64,000 nucleotides of DNA from Gottfriedia endophytica (GCF_017814275.1 NZ_JAGIYQ010000015.1:27265-91264); one strand, 5' to 3'; counted from the stretch's first letter, positions 1 to 10,212 are shown. The notes: generated from the letters alone by a model not told the origin. Numbers and translations: made by a program.

Positions 1-256
1 TGATGACCAGTTAGTTACAATTAAAGATGGAGTCATTACTGCAAATACTAAGAGTGGTTCTACAAAAGCTATAGCTACATTTAATGACAAACAGGTCAAA
101 ATAGAAATATCTGTTTCTACGAAAAAGAAACACGAAGAGAAAGACGATGAGAAACACGACGGAAATCATAACGATAAACATGACGGAAATCATGACGATA
201 AACACTCAAAAGAAGATAGATCTGCAAAAGATAAAGATAAAAAGAAACACGAATAA
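1..256 (+). CDS. C-terminal end of a surface/exported protein: Ig-like (BIG2-type) domain end plus His/Asp/Lys-rich tail
   Basis: The reading frame is open from base 2 to a TAA at 254-256; the start lies outside the window. The first ~40 visible residues (VTIKDGVITANTKSGSTKAI) have the beta-strand rhythm of the end of a bacterial Ig-like group 2 domain. The rest is a very hydrophilic tail with two near-identical KHDGNH(N/D)D repeats and many His, Asp, Glu and Lys residues. Ig-like domains usually sit in cell-surface or secreted proteins, and a His/Asp tail could bind metal ions or wall polymers; both roles are inference. A strong hairpin terminator follows 15 bases downstream. The full-length function cannot be named from this fragment. 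Confidence 0.75.
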   Translation, partial: DDQLVTIKDGVITANTKSGSTKAIATFNDKQVKIEISVSTKKKHEEKDDEKHDGNHNDKHDGNHDDKHSKEDRSAKDKDKKKHE

Positions 257-270
257 AAATATTGAAAGAA

Positions 271-296
271 AAAGCTACCGAACCTGGTAGCTTTTT
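271..296 (+). terminator. Rho-independent terminator after the truncated surface-protein gene
   Basis: AAGCTACC and GGTAGCTT form an 8-bp stem around a 6-base loop, followed by a T run. It lies 15 bases after the stop codon. Confidence 0.85.
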
Positions 297-306
297 AACT
301 TACTTA

Positions 307-678
307 TTATTTTTCCTTTTTATTTTTAAAAAATGGGTCCACTAAAAAGTGGTGAAGTAACATACTAAATATACTAATTAAAAATGCTGCGATAATTGCA
401 GTACCGAAACCATTAACTTCAAGTGAAGATCCTAGAAGATAATCTGTCATTTCTAATGTTATCGCATTAACGATAAACAGAAACAGTCCTAGGGATAGAA
501 TTGTAAATGGTAAAGTAATAAAAATTAAAAATGGGCGTACAATGGTATTTAAGATAGAAAGAACTAACGCCGCAATAATTGCTGTTTTTACATTTGCAAC
601 ATAAAAATCTGGCTTTAGAAAACCAGCCACTACGATAAAAACTAAACTATTGATAGCTAAAGAAATAAGCCATCTCAT
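307..678 (-). CDS. yvlD: YvlD-type small membrane protein (phage-holin-4 superfamily name)
   Basis: A 123-residue protein with four hydrophobic helices (about residues 5-22, 32-50, 55-75 and 90-112) and a basic C-terminus (KNKKEK). The pattern fits the YvlD family of Bacillus, filed in databases under phage holin family 4_2; there is no phage here and no sign of lysis function. The ATG overlaps the upstream PspC gene by four bases (ATGA), so the two are translationally coupled. In B. subtilis yvlC and yvlD also lie close to uvrBA, which supports the call. The exact biochemical role is unknown; membrane-stress association is inferred from the PspC partner. Confidence 0.8.
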   Translation of the reverse strand: MRWLISLAINSLVFIVVAGFLKPDFYVANVKTAIIAALVLSILNTIVRPFLIFITLPFTILSLGLFLFIVNAITLEMTDYLLGSSLEVNGFGTAIIAAFLISIFSMLLHHFLVDPFFKNKKEK

Positions 679-875
679 AATATATCCACATCACTTTCCT
701 TTGGAACAACGAAAATCCACACTAAATAGACAAGAAACAATGATCCAAAACCAATTATAAATAAAATAACAAATAATAATCGAATTAACGTACTATCCAT
801 ATTAAAATATTTTCCTAAACCACCACAAACTCCTGCAATCATAGAGTCTTTGGATGAACGGTACAACTTTCTCAT
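675..875 (-). CDS. yvlC: PspC-domain membrane protein YvlC
   Basis: A 66-residue protein beginning MRKLYRSSKDSMIAGVCGGL. It is a single PspC domain: the GVCGGLGKYF motif near residue 15, then one long hydrophobic helix (about residues 33-58). The frame is open further upstream, but an AAAGGAG ribosome site six bases before the ATG at 875 decides this start. PspC proteins act at the cytoplasmic membrane in phage-shock-type envelope stress responses. The stop codon overlaps the ATG of yvlD. The usual upstream partner genes of the B. subtilis yvl operon are not present. Confidence 0.85.
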   Translation of the reverse strand: MRKLYRSSKDSMIAGVCGGLGKYFNMDSTLIRLLFVILFIIGFGSLFLVYLVWIFVVPKESDVDIL

Positions 876-950
876 TTGGTTCTCCTTTCTACTCTTATTA
901 AACAATAAATAATTTTCTTTTAATCTTTTTATTATAGTATATGTCAACAT

Positions 951-993
951 AAAGAAAAAGAATGTCCAAAAAGCGGAACAATTCTTTTTCAGA
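951..993 (-). terminator. Rho-independent terminator downstream of uvrA
   Basis: On the minus strand AAAGAATTGTTCC pairs with GGACATTCTTT (one mismatch) and a T-rich run follows. It lies just after the uvrA stop codon. Confidence 0.75.
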
Positions 994-1000
994 TTTATTA

Positions 1001-3868
1001 TTATTGCTCTAATAAAGCCATTCTTTTTTCCATTCTTGCTTTATCTCGGTCAAGCACTACTTTTAAATATTTACCTGTATGAGATTCACTTACCTCACAC
1101 AGATTTTCTGGAGTTCCAGTTGCAAGGATTGTGCCACCTTTATCTCCACCTTCAGGACCAAGATCGATTAAATAATCAGCTGTTTTGATCACATCTAAAT
1201 TATGCTCGATTACAAGAACAGTATCACCATTCTCAACTAAACGCTGTAGAACAATAAGTAATCTAGAAATATCATCAACGTGTAAGCCTGTTGTAGGTTC
1301 GTCTAAAATATATAAAGTTCTTCCACTTGAACGACGGTGCAACTCAGATGCAAGCTTTACACGCTGTGCCTCTCCACCAGAAAGTGTTGTAGCTGGTTGA
1401 CCTAATGTAATATAACCTAATCCTACATCATAGATTGTTTGAAGCTTACGTTTGATCTTTGGAATATTTTCAAAAAAGACTACTGCATCTTCTACTGTCA
1501 TATCTAATACTTCAGATATATTTTTATCTTTGTATCTTACTTCTAACGTTTCACGATTGTAACGTTTACCATGACATACTTCACAAGGCACATAGACATC
1601 TGGTAAAAAGTGCATTTCGATTTTGATAATGCCATCTCCACGACACGCTTCACATCTTCCGCCTTTTACATTAAAGCTAAAGCGACCTTTTTTGTAACCT
1701 CGAACCTTTGATTCATTCGTTGCAGCGAATACATCACGAATATCATCAAATACGCCCGTATAGGTTGCTGGATTCGAACGAGGTGTTCGCCCAATTGGAG
1801 ATTGATCAATATCAATTACCTTTTCAAGATGTTCAATCCCTTTAATATCACGATGTTCACCTGGACGAACCTTAGATCTATTTAATTGTTGTGCAAGTGA
1901 TTTGTATAAGATTTCATTAATTAATGTACTCTTTCCTGATCCCGATACACCTGTCACTGCAACAAATGTCCCTAACGGAAAAGAAACTGATACATTTTTG
2001 AGATTGTTTTCTTTTGCACCAACAATCTTAATTTCTCGTCCATCACCTTTTCGTCTTTCTAATGGAATTGGAATAAACTTTTCTCCTGATAAATACTTAC
2101 CAGTTAATGACTTAGAATCATTCATTACTTCTTCCGGTGTACCTTGTGAAATAATCTGTCCTCCGTGAATTCCAGCACCAGGTCCAATATCAATTAAATA
2201 ATCCGCAGCTAACATTGTATCTTCATCATGTTCAACAACAATTAACGTATTCCCTAAATTACGCATGTCTTGAAGCGTTGAAATCAGTCTGTCATTATCA
2301 CGTTGATGAAGTCCAATGGACGGCTCATCTAATATATAAAGTACGCCCATTAATCGAGAACCGATTTGCGTTGCAAGACGAATTCGTTGTGCTTCTCCAC
2401 CCGATAAAGTGCCCGCAGAACGATTTAGTGTTAAATAATCTAATCCTACATTAATTAAGAAACCGATTCTCTCCTTAATCTCACGAAGAATTAAATTCGC
2501 AATTTTTTGTTGTTTTGGAGTTAGTGTAAGTGTATCAAAGAAAGTAAATGCTTCTTCTACACTCATTTTTGTTACTTCACCAACATGAAGATCTCCGATA
2601 AATACTGCTAAAGCTTCTTTTTTAAGACGATGACCTTTACATGTTGGACAGTTTTGCTGTGCCATGTATTTTTCCATTTGTTCACGAATATAATCTGAGG
2701 CTGTTTCTTTGTATCGACGTTCTACATTGTGGACAACGCCTTCAAACTCAATCATTGCTTCACGAACCTGGCCTTGCTCATTTTCATATTTAAAATAAAT
2801 TTGTTCTCCATCACTACCGTATAAAATCTTATCCATTTGATGTTTCGGGATATCCTTCACTGGTATATCCATATCGACACCATAATGTTTACATACACTT
2901 TCTAGTAACTGTGGGTAGTACATTGAACTAATTGATTCCCATGGTGCAATCGCATTTTCCTTTAACGTCAATTCATCATTCGGAATGACAAGGTTTAAAT
3001 CGACCTCTAGTTTTGAACCTAATCCATCACAGGATGGGCAAGCTCCAAATGGACTATTGAATGAAAACATACGTGGCTCTAATTCACCGATTGAAAAACC
3101 ACAATGTGGACAAGAATGATGTTCACTGAAGAGTAACTCTTCCTCTCCCATAACATCAATAATCACTCGACCTTCAGCAAGCTTTAATGCTGTTTCTAAT
3201 GAATCGGCTAAACGAGATGCAATACCATCTTTAATAACAATTCGGTCAATAACGACTTCGATCGAATGTTTTTTATTTTTTTCAAGCTCAATTTCATCCG
3301 ATATATCAAAAAGTTCTCCGTCAATTCGAACACGAACAAACCCTTGCTTCTTAACTTCTTCTAGTACTTTAACGTGAGTACCTTTTCGTCCAGATACAAC
3401 TGGTGCAAGCACTTGAATTTTAGTTCTTTCTGGATACTCAAGGACACGGTCGACCATTTGTTCAACAGTCTGTGATGTAATTTCAATATGATGAATTGGA
3501 CAAATTGGCGTTCCAATACGAGCGTATAATAGACGTAAGTAATCGTATACTTCAGTGACAGTCCCTACTGTCGAACGCGGGTTACGACTTGTTGTTTTTT
3601 GATCAATTGAAATAGCTGGAGAAAGCCCTTCAATTGAATCAACATCCGGTTTATCCATTTGTCCTAAAAATTGTCGTGCATATGCAGAAAGAGATTCAAC
3701 GTAGCGACGTTGTCCTTCCGCATAAATTGTGTCAAAAGCTAATGATGATTTTCCAGATCCTGATAAGCCTGTTACAACAACTAGCTGGTTACGAGGGATA
3801 GTTACATCAATATTTTTTAAGTTATGTGCTCTAGCACCTTTAATGACGATTTCATTCATATTTTTCAA
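1001..3868 (-). CDS. uvrA: UvrABC excinuclease subunit A
   Basis: About 955 residues, the normal UvrA length and collinear with B. subtilis UvrA. UvrA is the damage-sensing ATPase of nucleotide excision repair; it dimerises, scans DNA and loads UvrB. Visible features are two ABC modules, each with a Walker A (GLSGSGKSS near 40; GVSGSGKST near 640) and an LSGGEAQR signature, plus zinc-binding CxxC pairs (CPHCG, CPSCDG, CEACRG, CEVCHG). The frame overlaps the uvrB stop (GTGA at 3874-3877). A GGGGTGA ribosome site best serves a TTG at 3868. A GTG at 3877 and an ATG at 3859 are alternatives; only 3-6 residues are at stake. It is co-transcribed with uvrB. Confidence 0.97.
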   Translation of the reverse strand: MKNMNEIVIKGARAHNLKNIDVTIPRNQLVVVTGLSGSGKSSLAFDTIYAEGQRRYVESLSAYARQFLGQMDKPDVDSIEGLSPAISIDQKTTSRNPRSTVGTVTEVYDYLRLLYARIGTPICPIHHIEITSQTVEQMVDRVLEYPERTKIQVLAPVVSGRKGTHVKVLEEVKKQGFVRVRIDGELFDISDEIELEKNKKHSIEVVIDRIVIKDGIASRLADSLETALKLAEGRVIIDVMGEEELLFSEHHSCPHCGFSIGELEPRMFSFNSPFGACPSCDGLGSKLEVDLNLVIPNDELTLKENAIAPWESISSMYYPQLLESVCKHYGVDMDIPVKDIPKHQMDKILYGSDGEQIYFKYENEQGQVREAMIEFEGVVHNVERRYKETASDYIREQMEKYMAQQNCPTCKGHRLKKEALAVFIGDLHVGEVTKMSVEEAFTFFDTLTLTPKQQKIANLILREIKERIGFLINVGLDYLTLNRSAGTLSGGEAQRIRLATQIGSRLMGVLYILDEPSIGLHQRDNDRLISTLQDMRNLGNTLIVVEHDEDTMLAADYLIDIGPGAGIHGGQIISQGTPEEVMNDSKSLTGKYLSGEKFIPIPLERRKGDGREIKIVGAKENNLKNVSVSFPLGTFVAVTGVSGSGKSTLINEILYKSLAQQLNRSKVRPGEHRDIKGIEHLEKVIDIDQSPIGRTPRSNPATYTGVFDDIRDVFAATNESKVRGYKKGRFSFNVKGGRCEACRGDGIIKIEMHFLPDVYVPCEVCHGKRYNRETLEVRYKDKNISEVLDMTVEDAVVFFENIPKIKRKLQTIYDVGLGYITLGQPATTLSGGEAQRVKLASELHRRSSGRTLYILDEPTTGLHVDDISRLLIVLQRLVENGDTVLVIEHNLDVIKTADYLIDLGPEGGDKGGTILATGTPENLCEVSESHTGKYLKVVLDRDKARMEKRMALLEQ

Positions 3869-3873
3869 TAGGT

Positions 3874-5862
3874 TCACCCCTCTACCTTCAATTCCAAAAT
3901 CATGTCACGAAGTTCTGCTGCGCGTTCAAAGTCTAACGCTTTCGCAGCATCCTTCATTTCCATCTCTATCGATTGAATAAAATTGAAGCGTTCTTTTTTG
4001 TTCATCTTTTTGTATCTAGAATGAATACTAGATTCATACACTTCTTGTTCCTCTGCTGCAGATGTTGCACGAATGACATCACGTACAGCTTTAACAATCG
4101 TTTGAGGCGTAATGCCATGCTTCTTATTGTATGTCTCTTGAATTTCACGACGTCTTTTCGTTTCTCGGATAGCAAGTTCCATTGAGTTCGTTATTTTATC
4201 TGCATACATAATAACACGACCATTCGCATTACGTGCAGCACGACCAATTGTTTGGATAAGTGATCGTTCAGAGCGTAAAAATCCCTCTTTATCAGCATCT
4301 AAAATAGTAACTAGTGAAACTTCTGGAATATCTAATCCCTCACGTAGTAGGTTAATTCCGATTAGTACATCATATTTTCCAAGACGTAGGTCTCTTATGA
4401 TTTCAATCCGCTCTAACGTTTTAATTTCTGAATGTAAATAATTCACTTTTATCCCAATTTCTTTTAGATAATCAGTTAGATCTTCAGACATTTTTTTCGT
4501 TAATGTTGTAATCAATATCCGTTCATTCTTAGCAATGTTTTTTTGAATCTCTTCAATTAAATCATCAATTTGACCTTCACTCGGTCTAACTTCAATCGTA
4601 GGATCTAACAGACCTGTTGGACGAATAATTTGTTCAACTGCTTTCGGACAAAGGTCAAGCTCATATGGTCCTGGCGTTGCCGAAACAAAGACCATTTGAT
4701 GTACTTTGTCTTCAAATTCATTAAAGGTAAGAGGACGATTATCTAATGCAGATGGCAAACGAAAGCCATGGTCCACAAGCACTTGCTTTCTTGCTTGGTC
4801 ACCATTATACATCGCTCTAATTTGTGGGATTGTTACATGTGATTCATCTATCACAATTAAAAAGTCATCTGGAAAATAATCTAACAATGTATATGGTGTT
4901 GATCCTGCAGGACGTAACGTCAAATGACGTGAATAGTTCTCAATTCCTGAGCAAAATCCCATTTCAGCCATCATTTCAAGATCGTACCTTGTGCGTTGCT
5001 CTAACCTTTGTGCTTCAAGAAGTTTTCCATTGTCACGCATAACTTTTAATCGTTCTTCAAGCTCTGCTTCAATATTTTTAATCGCAATCTTCATTTTTTC
5101 TTCACGCGTAACGAAGTGAGATCTTGGGAAAATAGCGACATGCTCACGTTCACCAATAATTTCTCCTGTTAATGCATCAACCTCACGTATTCGTTCAAGC
5201 TCATCCCCAAAGAATTCGACTCGAATACAATGTTCATCTCGTGAAGCTGGAAAAATTTCCACTACATCTCCACGAACTCGGAATGTACCACGCTGAAAAT
5301 CTATATCGTTTCGTGCATATTGAATATCTACTAATTTATGCAATAATTCATCTCGACCAATTTCCATCCCAACACGTAATGAACAAACAAGCTCACGGTA
5401 TTCTTCTGGCGAACCGAGACCATATATACACGACACACTCGCAACGATAATGACATCGTTTCGTTCAAATAAAGAAGATGTTGCTGAGTGTCGTAGTTTA
5501 TCTATTTCATCATTAATCTGTGCATCTTTTTCAATAAAAGTATCCGTTTGGGGAACATACGCTTCTGGTTGGTAATAGTCATAGTAGCTTACAAAATATT
5601 CGACAGCGTTATTTGGAAAGAATTCCTTTAGCTCACTGTATAACTGTCCAGCAAGTGTTTTATTATGTGCAAAAACGAGCGTTGGTTTTGTAACCTCTTT
5701 AATCACATTCGAAATTGTAAATGTCTTACCAGTACCCGTTGCACCTAATAAAACCTGATGTTTCTTTCCATTATCAATACCTTCAACTAACTCTTTAATT
5801 GCACTTGGTTGGTCACCTTGTGGTGAGTATTTAGACACCACTTCAAACTTTTGCTCCAGCAT
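3874..5862 (-). CDS. uvrB: UvrABC excinuclease subunit B
   Basis: A 662-residue DEAD-like helicase-fold protein of normal length. UvrB receives damaged DNA from UvrA, verifies the lesion and recruits UvrC for incision. Walker A GATGTGKT sits near residue 40. The damage-probing beta-hairpin region is recognisable as [12 protein letters not shown] near residue 93. The helicase motifs DESH and QTIGRAAR are present, and the C-terminal UVR motif that contacts UvrC ([17 protein letters not shown]) is complete. The ATG follows a GGAGG seven bases upstream. The stop codon is embedded in the uvrA start region, giving tight coupling. A candidate LexA box lies upstream. Confidence 0.98.
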   Translation of the reverse strand: MLEQKFEVVSKYSPQGDQPSAIKELVEGIDNGKKHQVLLGATGTGKTFTISNVIKEVTKPTLVFAHNKTLAGQLYSELKEFFPNNAVEYFVSYYDYYQPEAYVPQTDTFIEKDAQINDEIDKLRHSATSSLFERNDVIIVASVSCIYGLGSPEEYRELVCSLRVGMEIGRDELLHKLVDIQYARNDIDFQRGTFRVRGDVVEIFPASRDEHCIRVEFFGDELERIREVDALTGEIIGEREHVAIFPRSHFVTREEKMKIAIKNIEAELEERLKVMRDNGKLLEAQRLEQRTRYDLEMMAEMGFCSGIENYSRHLTLRPAGSTPYTLLDYFPDDFLIVIDESHVTIPQIRAMYNGDQARKQVLVDHGFRLPSALDNRPLTFNEFEDKVHQMVFVSATPGPYELDLCPKAVEQIIRPTGLLDPTIEVRPSEGQIDDLIEEIQKNIAKNERILITTLTKKMSEDLTDYLKEIGIKVNYLHSEIKTLERIEIIRDLRLGKYDVLIGINLLREGLDIPEVSLVTILDADKEGFLRSERSLIQTIGRAARNANGRVIMYADKITNSMELAIRETKRRREIQETYNKKHGITPQTIVKAVRDVIRATSAAEEQEVYESSIHSRYKKMNKKERFNFIQSIEMEMKDAAKALDFERAAELRDMILELKVEG

Positions 5863-5898
5863 CCCATGCCTCCATTTCCACTTCGTTCCTTTTTATCT

Positions 5899-5947
5899 AT
5901 TTTACCACAAAATTTAAGAAAACAATCAAAAACAGAACAAATATTCG
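5899..5947 (-). promoter_or_regulatory. uvrBA promoter region with candidate LexA/DinR (SOS) box
   Basis: On the minus strand CGAATATTTGTTCT (5934-5947) matches most of the Bacillus LexA consensus CGAACATATGTTCG. Downstream, TGGTAAAAT (TAAAAT at 5899-5904) is an extended -10 candidate with a TTGATT at a somewhat long 19-bp spacing. Control of uvrBA by LexA is established in B. subtilis; the site here is inferred from sequence. Confidence 0.55.
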
Positions 5948-5971
5948 CAATTGATTCTTTCGACAATTAAA

Positions 5972-6016
5972 AAATAGCACAATTGATACGCTTTATTGCG
6001 TACAATTGTGCTATTT
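5972..6016 (-). terminator. Strong hairpin terminator downstream of the 6.2-kb membrane-protein gene
   Basis: AAATAGCACAATTG pairs perfectly with CAATTGTGCTATTT, and an inner TACGC/GCGTA stem extends it. On the minus strand it ends in TTTTTT. It separates the membrane-protein gene from uvrBA. Confidence 0.8.
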
Positions 6017-6026
6017 AACACCGAGA

Positions 6027-6154
6027 GTTGATTTCCACTCCAGGTTGCTCGCTTTCCGTGGGGCGGGCGTTGAGCCTCCTCGGCGAAATCGCCTGCGGGG
6101 TCTCACCTGTCCCGCTACTCCCACAGGAGTCTCGCACCTTCCTCTCCAATCAAC
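6027..6154 (+). repeat. Dispersed GC-rich structured repeat, copy 1
   Basis: A 128-bp intergenic element, far more GC-rich than its surroundings. It begins GTTGATT and ends AATCAAC (inverted ends). It carries the family core CGCTTTCCGTGGGGCGGGCG, then GAGCCTCCTCGGCG, GCGGGGTCTCACC and CCCACAGGAGTCTCGCACCTTCC. Internal hairpins include GGCGA/TCGCC and ACTCC/GGAGT. The open frame across it is a by-product of the repeat: similar frames (MISTPG...) recur in other copies and have no ribosome site. Confidence 0.85.
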
Positions 6155-6198
6155 TTATTTATCATCTATTTTATTTTGAGTCAAAAACTGTTTTGTTG

Positions 6199-6798
6199 CT
6201 ATTCACCAGAAAGATCTACAATTTGAGGTTTCGATTTCACATTCAATAAATACGTAATAATACTCAAGATCATTAGGCAGAAGGTAACATTTTGTGAAAT
6301 TCCAATCATGTCCTTCCAACTTCCTGTACCGTTTACGACCAACTGTAAGAATAATCCTAAAAGTAAAGATAATAGTGTATAAGGTGTTTTCTTTACGTAA
6401 AATCCTACCAATCCACCGAGAATACCACCGACGGCTGATGCTCCGTACCAAGTTGCATATGCGATTATCTGCTCTTTAAATGATATTGTGACTGGTACCT
6501 TCTCATAAAAATAGCCAATTAGGAAATAAAACGTAATCGCAATAAGGGTATAGATAGCACCTAATAATACTGCTTTTCTAGTATCGTCAGCAAATTTGTA
6601 ACCAACAAACATGGCAAGTATAAACCATACTGGTAAGGAATTTATCATTACAGCTAAATATGAAGTAATAAATTTAAAAACTGTTACTCCATCGCTTAAA
6701 TTCGGTAAGTTATCAGAAACAACTGAAAAGTATCCGACAATTAAACCCATGATTAATGTAAAAGCAATGAAACTACTTGCATTCCCTCTACTATTCAA
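6199..6798 (-). CDS. Uncharacterised polytopic membrane protein
   Basis: A 199-residue protein with about six hydrophobic helices and a conserved-looking NGTGSWKDMIGISQN segment between the last two. It resembles small multi-pass membrane proteins of unknown function (DUF6518-like is a guess). The start is a TTG at 6796-6798 preceded by GGGAGAG at good spacing. It lies on the same strand as, and 38 bases beyond, the GntR/ABC operon, so it may be its last gene. A strong terminator follows after the repeat element. No catalytic motif is visible. Confidence 0.7.
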   Translation of the reverse strand: MNSRGNASSFIAFTLIMGLIVGYFSVVSDNLPNLSDGVTVFKFITSYLAVMINSLPVWFILAMFVGYKFADDTRKAVLLGAIYTLIAITFYFLIGYFYEKVPVTISFKEQIIAYATWYGASAVGGILGGLVGFYVKKTPYTLLSLLLGLFLQLVVNGTGSWKDMIGISQNVTFCLMILSIITYLLNVKSKPQIVDLSGE

Positions 6799-6836
6799 TG
6801 AAATCTCTCCCTTAATTACTTTTATTGTAATTGGGC

Positions 6837-8069
6837 CTAGTTTATATAAATATTATTACTAAATAGTTTAACCATATTATCTTTCATGTCTTTATTGTTG
6901 TTATTTTTAATAACAACTCTTCCTTTATAGATTGGTTTATTTGTTTGCAAATCTACAACCATAATACTCGGAAGACTATTATCAATGTTTTTTGTACTTA
7001 CTACATACAGTTTATCATTTTTAATTTTAAAGTCATTAACGCTATTTGTCCCAAAGGAACTATTCAAAAACCGTTGTTCACTAACTATTTTTTGTAATTT
7101 TAAGTTGTATTTAAGTACATCCATTCCTTTATCATCTTGAGTAATAGAGTAAACAATATCGCCTTGTTGAAATAGTCTAGTAGAATGAGCCAATTTATTT
7201 ATTTTTTCTTGAGACATTTTTGGGGTTTCTATTTGATTTGTTTTTAAATTATATACCATGACGTTACTACTAAGTTCCTTTGAAGATGGTTGGTTTCCAT
7301 CAACACCTACTGTCTCTTTCGTAACAACTTTTGTGGCAACTTCGTAGTTTTTAGGTTCAGTAACATCAACTTCTTGTGGACCGCTAATATCATTTCTAAT
7401 TCCATTCACTTCATTTTGACCTTGAACGATTGTAGAATGATTAACAACCTCTTTTTTCACTAAGTTAATACTATATTCTTGAATTGCTGTGAAGCTTTTG
7501 TTTGAATAACCACTTGTTATAATCTTTAATTCTTTCCCGATCACTTGTACATCTGTTATGTTAATGTAGGAATAACTTCCATTTAAGGGTGCCGGTATGT
7601 CAAAAGATTGTGTTTCATTATTTTTTTTGTCTAATGTGTAGATTTTAAAATGAATACCACTTACTTGATGATTAGAATCATATGAATAATCCATTCTTCC
7701 ATAAACAATAAAGTTGTTTTCAATATAGAATCCATTTGAATCTTTTTTACCACGCATGAATTGGCGCTCTTCTTTTTGGAGCTTATTTAATTTTTCTAGA
7801 TTAAAATCAACTGGTTCTAATTGATCAATAAAAGATTTTTGACTACTATAGCTACTACCTTTTTGTGTAATAGATACAGGTTCGCTTCTAGAACCCTTAC
7901 TATAAATACTAGACAATAAGATAGGAGAAGCTTCATTTTTATCTCCATATTCATTTTTTATATAAATTTCTGGTAGATTACTTGCAGATAATCCTACTCT
8001 TACATAAAATGTTCCCAGCGTGATAACGGCAATCACTAGTAATATAATGCTATTCCTATATCGCTTCAT
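6837..8069 (-). CDS. Exported membrane-anchored protein of unknown function, in the GntR/ABC operon
   Basis: A 410-residue protein with one N-terminal helix (residues 8-27) and no lipobox, followed by a long hydrophilic extracellular part rich in short beta-strand-like repeats (IVYSITQDDKGMDVLKYNL, KLYVVSTKNI). The pattern could be a beta-propeller-like sensor domain, but I cannot assign a family. GGAGGGG precedes the ATG. It starts 11 bases after the ABC permease, so it is very likely co-transcribed. A role as an accessory subunit of that transporter, or in sensing envelope stress, is inference from context. Confidence 0.7.
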   Translation of the reverse strand: MKRYRNSIILLVIAVITLGTFYVRVGLSASNLPEIYIKNEYGDKNEASPILLSSIYSKGSRSEPVSITQKGSSYSSQKSFIDQLEPVDFNLEKLNKLQKEERQFMRGKKDSNGFYIENNFIVYGRMDYSYDSNHQVSGIHFKIYTLDKKNNETQSFDIPAPLNGSYSYINITDVQVIGKELKIITSGYSNKSFTAIQEYSINLVKKEVVNHSTIVQGQNEVNGIRNDISGPQEVDVTEPKNYEVATKVVTKETVGVDGNQPSSKELSSNVMVYNLKTNQIETPKMSQEKINKLAHSTRLFQQGDIVYSITQDDKGMDVLKYNLKLQKIVSEQRFLNSSFGTNSVNDFKIKNDKLYVVSTKNIDNSLPSIMVVDLQTNKPIYKGRVVIKNNNNKDMKDNMVKLFSNNIYIN

Positions 8070-8080
8070 AATATCCCCTC

Positions 8081-8926
8081 CTAAACTCCTACTTTTTTAT
8101 TTAATAACCACTTACTAATCCAAATAGAAAGGGCACCTATTAATAAACAAATAATAATTTCAATAATCAGTAATTCGGATGGATAAAAATATCCAGATGG
8201 AACAACACTTCCGTTTATATAGATAGGGCATATAAAAAGTGTTATCGCAAATACAAAATAAATGATCCCTAATATGATTCCTTTCCATCGAAAGCTTCTT
8301 TCTAGTAAAATACCTGTAAAAATAACGAGAAGAGAGATAAAACCTAGACCATAACTTAACAAAAATTGTATGAAATCTTTAGGAATTAATAACGATAAAA
8401 ATGCATTTCTACTATTAATACTATTAATGTCTAAAATTGAAACTGGAACTTGCAATTCATTGGGCAATATTGAATGGTAAATGAAACCCTCAAGAGGAAG
8501 TAACAGCATTTGCAAAGCTATCATACCAAATACCAATAGTAAAATTGTTGTAGCTTTCGCTAGATAAATTGAAATTCGGTTACTTGGTAACATAAACAGT
8601 CGATAAGAAAATAGATTTTTCCCGAACCAATCACGATACCAAATCAAGAAAACATAGATTAATAAAGTAGCTACTGCTAATAATATTGGGAATAAAAAGT
8701 ACGTCGATAATGCTACTGTTTGAAAATCAATAGGGCCATTATTTTTTACATAATCCACTAATGACATTGAACCATTTTGGAGACTATTTTTTACTTTTCC
8801 TAAATCCTGATGAAACACATACCATACTCCACCTAGTTGAAGTAACGACACTAAAATAATTAATCCGATATATATTTTGCTAAAACGATTCAGCTCGAAA
8901 TTGACTAATTTTAAAAATCGATTCAC
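8081..8926 (-). CDS. ABC transporter permease, YtrC/D-like
   Basis: A 281-residue protein with about six membrane helices and a large extracellular loop after the first. It starts with GTG overlapping the TGA of the ATPase gene (GTGA), so it is translated with it. In B. subtilis, YtrA-controlled ABC modules respond to cell-wall antibiotics and stationary phase. By context this permease pairs with the ATPase just upstream. Substrate unknown. Confidence 0.8.
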   Translation of the reverse strand: MNRFLKLVNFELNRFSKIYIGLIILVSLLQLGGVWYVFHQDLGKVKNSLQNGSMSLVDYVKNNGPIDFQTVALSTYFLFPILLAVATLLIYVFLIWYRDWFGKNLFSYRLFMLPSNRISIYLAKATTILLLVFGMIALQMLLLPLEGFIYHSILPNELQVPVSILDINSINSRNAFLSLLIPKDFIQFLLSYGLGFISLLVIFTGILLERSFRWKGIILGIIYFVFAITLFICPIYINGSVVPSGYFYPSELLIIEIIICLLIGALSIWISKWLLNKKVGV

Positions 8927-9612
8927 TGTTGATACACCTCTCTCATCACATCCGTTACAGATTTCCCTTCTTCAAGGCGAACGTCCTCTGTGATAAAGTC
9001 TCTTATTACTTTTCCGTTATCTAATAAAATGACTTTATCAATTAAATGTTCAATGTCATTAATTTCATGTGTAGTAATGATTACTCCACGGTCTTCAATT
9101 AAGTGACTAGTGAATACATTTGCGATTTGTTCTCTACTGAACATATCAATTCCCGAAAATGGTTCATCCATCAATATGTAATCAACATCTAACGCTAATC
9201 CAAACATCAAATTGGCTTTTGCAGCATTACCTTTTGACAGTTCACTAAGGCGACTAGATGGATCTAAACGGAAAAACTGACACAACTCATTTGCACGTAC
9301 TTGATTCCAAGTTGTATAAAAATCACTCATAAACGTCATTCCATCTTGAACAGTCATTTGCGGAAGCATTGTAAGGGTATCCGGAATGAATGTAATTTTT
9401 TCGTACATGCTAGGTTGAATTTTCTGTTCATCAATCAGAATTTCACCACCTTGAATTGGTGTTAATCCCATAATGGCTTTTAAAGTTGTTGATTTTCCCA
9501 CACCGTTAATACCGATTAAACAAGTGATTTCTCCTTTATTAGCCGTAAAGGAAATTTCATCTAATACTTTTTTCCGGCCAAATTTCTTTACGACTTTTTT
9601 TACCTCGATCAT
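8923..9612 (-). CDS. ABC transporter ATP-binding protein, YtrB-like
   Basis: A 229-residue ATPase. Walker A GINGVGKST is near residue 34. The signature is LSKGNAAKA instead of LSGGQ, as is common in this antibiotic/bacteriocin-type subfamily. Walker B is YILMDEPFSG and the switch His is in TTHEIND. AGGAGGG precedes the ATG. It is the first transporter gene after the GntR regulator and overlaps the permease by four bases. It likely powers export or a repair-type function at the membrane; the substrate cannot be deduced. Confidence 0.9.
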   Translation of the reverse strand: MIEVKKVVKKFGRKKVLDEISFTANKGEITCLIGINGVGKSTTLKAIMGLTPIQGGEILIDEQKIQPSMYEKITFIPDTLTMLPQMTVQDGMTFMSDFYTTWNQVRANELCQFFRLDPSSRLSELSKGNAAKANLMFGLALDVDYILMDEPFSGIDMFSREQIANVFTSHLIEDRGVIITTHEINDIEHLIDKVILLDNGKVIRDFITEDVRLEEGKSVTDVMREVYQQ

Positions 9613-9624
9613 AATTTTCCCTCC

Positions 9625-10002
9625 TTACATATTGTCATTTTTCGTTTCGTATTTTTCTTTCACTTTTTTTAGTAATTCATCAACTGGAACATTAATTACC
9701 TTTACAGATGAAATAAATGTATCGATTGCTTCTGAAATTAACTCTTCACGTACTGACTGTAAAACAACTTCATCAGTTGTTATTCGACTAGGAAAATTTC
9801 GTTCAGTTGTAATCAATCCTTGTTCCTCCATTTCTTTGTACGCCTTTTGAGCAGTATTTGGATTTATTTTTAACAAGCCAGCAAGCTCTCTTCTTGATGG
9901 AATTTCTTCTCCAGCTTTTAATTTACCTGTAGCAATCTTCTCTTTAAAATAACGAACAACCTGTAAATACACTGGATCACGACTGTTAATATTCAATTCC
10001 AT
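9625..10002 (-). CDS. GntR-family transcriptional regulator, YtrA subfamily
   Basis: A 125-residue protein with an N-terminal winged helix (residues ~8-75, including PSRRELAGLLKINPNTAQKAYKEME) and the short C-terminal helical dimerisation tail typical of YtrA-type GntR proteins. The frame stays open 55 codons upstream, but a perfect AGGAGGTG site before the ATG at 10002 decides the start. It is the first gene of an operon with an ABC ATPase, a permease and exported proteins. An inverted repeat next to its promoter is a likely self-operator. YtrA regulators normally repress until cell-wall stress. Confidence 0.9.
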   Translation of the reverse strand: MELNINSRDPVYLQVVRYFKEKIATGKLKAGEEIPSRRELAGLLKINPNTAQKAYKEMEEQGLITTERNFPSRITTDEVVLQSVREELISEAIDTFISSVKVINVPVDELLKKVKEKYETKNDNM

Positions 10003-10056
10003 GTACCCACCTCCTAATACATCTCTAAGTACTGTTATGTAGACAATTTCTAGTGT

Positions 10057-10119
10057 GTGTACTAAGTAGTTCATACACTTTATATGTGTACTATACAGAT
10101 AATACACCGATGCTGTCAA
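10057..10119 (-). promoter_or_regulatory. Promoter and probable GntR/YtrA operator of the ABC operon
   Basis: On the minus strand, TTGACA (10114-10119) and TATAGT (10090-10095) are 18 bp apart: a near-consensus sigma-A promoter. Just downstream, an inverted repeat GTGTA-N12-TACAC (10057-10078) covers the start of transcription. YtrA operators in B. subtilis have GTGTA/TACAC arms, so self-repression is a reasonable inference. Confidence 0.7.
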
Positions 10120-10160
10120 GTTTATTTTCTGAAATTTTATAAAACATATTTTCACCCAAA

Positions 10161-10200
10161 AAAGCAAAAAGCCAAGAATATTAATAACATTCTTGGCTTA
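10161..10200 (-). terminator. Terminator of the nitroreductase gene
   Basis: AAGCCAAGAAT and ATTCTTGGCTT form an 11-bp stem. On the minus strand the stem is followed by a T-rich tail. Confidence 0.85.
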
Positions 10201-10212
10201 TCTTCTATTTTA

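Noticed and set aside
307..678. Holin reading of yvlD, suggesting a prophage
   Set aside because: The family name is historical; no other phage genes are nearby and the neighbourhood is conserved chromosome.
6028..6249. Open frames of 60-90 codons across the GC-rich repeats (e.g. here, 18405-18689, 25693-25962, 28138-28359)
   Set aside because: They recur wherever the repeat does, have no ribosome sites and only mirror the repeat sequence; not genes.
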